Assembly: GCA_014376915.1 (NCBI GenBank)
Contig: JACMQP010000084.1
Coordinates: forward strand, 1-13,306
DNA: 13,306 nt
Direction: 5' to 3'
DNA from: Ramlibacter sp.
GTDB taxonomy: Bacteria > Pseudomonadota > Gammaproteobacteria > Burkholderiales > Burkholderiaceae
Part shown: piece after piece, positions 13,081 to 13,306 of the stretch
Numbering within the stretch: position 1 is the stretch's first letter
Layout of the letters: the number at the start of each line of letters is the position of its first letter
Translations under genes and position numbers: made by a program
Notes under the pieces: generated by a model
What the model saw: only the letters and a program-made list of their open reading frames with translations
Databases searched by the model: none
What the model was told of the DNA's origin: nothing

Positions 13081-13107
13081 GCGCCTCAGGCGCTTCGCCT
13101 CAGGCGC
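13081..13107. repeat. Near-perfect 12-bp hairpin made of two GCGCCTCAGGCG-like repeats at the cupin 3' end
   Basis: GCGCCTCAGGCG (13081-13092) and CGCCTCAGGCGC (13096-13107) pair over 11 of 12 positions, with one central C:C mismatch and a 3-base loop. Each arm is also nearly palindromic itself. The element covers the stop codon of the minus-strand cupin gene and lies in the gap between two convergent genes. No T-run flanks it, so it may be a factor-dependent terminator, an mRNA stabiliser or a short REP-like repeat. Confidence 0.5.
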
Positions 13108-13306
13108 CCCGCCGCCCCACCCAGTAGGTCGTGCCTTCGCCGCCGTAGCGTTCAGCGTGCGGCGTGCCGCGGACCAGCTGGAAGGTGCCGCCGCGCGGAA
13201 TATGCTGCGTCGCCTCGCCGACGGTGAGCCACATCTCGCCCTGCACCACCACGGCGCTGGCGTCGAACGGATGGGAATGCGTGCCCACCACCTGGCCCGG
13301 CTCCCA
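13100..13306 (-). CDS. Cupin-domain protein, C-terminal part only
   Basis: The gene enters from the right edge; only the last 68 residues are visible, ending at TGA 13102-13100. They form most of a small cupin beta-barrel. Motif 1 is GTHSHPFDASAVVVQGEMWL, with the metal-binding HxH present but no glutamate at the usual place. Motif 2 is IPRGGTFQLVRGTPHAERYG, with the later histidine. The protein probably binds a divalent metal or a small ligand; single-domain cupins can be sugar-binding, isomerase or sensor proteins, and the function cannot be set from this piece. It converges on the thioesterase gene across a 156-base gap (12944-13099) in which no gene is supported. Its last codons sit inside the hairpin at 13081-13107. 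Confidence 0.8.
   Translation of the reverse strand, partial: WEPGQVVGTHSHPFDASAVVVQGEMWLTVGEATQHIPRGGTFQLVRGTPHAERYGGEGTTYWVGRRGA

Noticed and set aside
12944..13099. Protein-like open stretch (GKTLARGDNWVSDKDCTQG) in frame after the thioesterase TAG
   Set aside because: It has no start codon or ribosome binding site of its own, and the thioesterase ends at its normal length before it. It could be a gene remnant, but the sequence alone does not support this.

Overview
The window is GC-rich and gene-dense. Codon use, protein families and organisation fit a betaproteobacterium, probably Burkholderiales (Comamonadaceae-like). This is inference from composition and family types, not from a marker gene. 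Two divergently organised blocks meet at an intergenic region around 3564-3763.

Left block (minus strand, read right to left). A convincing sigma70-type promoter (3655-3683) precedes a secreted PQQ-type sugar/sorbosone dehydrogenase (3563-2355). Almost fused to it is a diheme c-type cytochrome (2353-1682). Together they look like a periplasmic dehydrogenase and its electron acceptor. A LysR regulator (1606-683) follows, and then the 5' part of a peptide/nickel-type ABC solute-binding protein (526-1, cut by the window edge). Two long perfect inverted repeats lie here: one between the cytochrome and lysR, and one that buries the Shine-Dalgarno sequence of the solute-binding protein gene.

Right block (plus strand). 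An AmpG-like MFS/PAT-family transporter (3764-5488) is followed by iorA (5607-7760) and iorB (7843-9477). These encode a two-subunit indolepyruvate/arylpyruvate:ferredoxin oxidoreductase. Next come a complete TRAP transporter, dctP-dctQ-dctM (9579-12512), and a 4-hydroxybenzoyl-CoA-type hotdog thioesterase (12509-12943). The order suggests a compact module: the TRAP system imports an aromatic 2-oxo acid (or related carboxylate), IorAB decarboxylates it oxidatively to an aryl-acyl-CoA with reduced ferredoxin, and the thioesterase releases the free aromatic acid and CoA. A strong intrinsic terminator inside the cassette, between dctP and dctQ, probably sets binding protein above membrane subunits. 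The dctQ/dctM/thioesterase junctions use ATGA overlaps, one of them through a nine-codon mini-ORF.

At the right edge, a convergent minus-strand gene (13306-13100) encodes the C-terminal end of a small cupin protein. A strong hairpin made of two near-identical short repeats covers its stop codon. There is no tRNA, rRNA, CRISPR array, insertion sequence or phage gene in the window. No stretch longer than about 200 bases lacks a gene.
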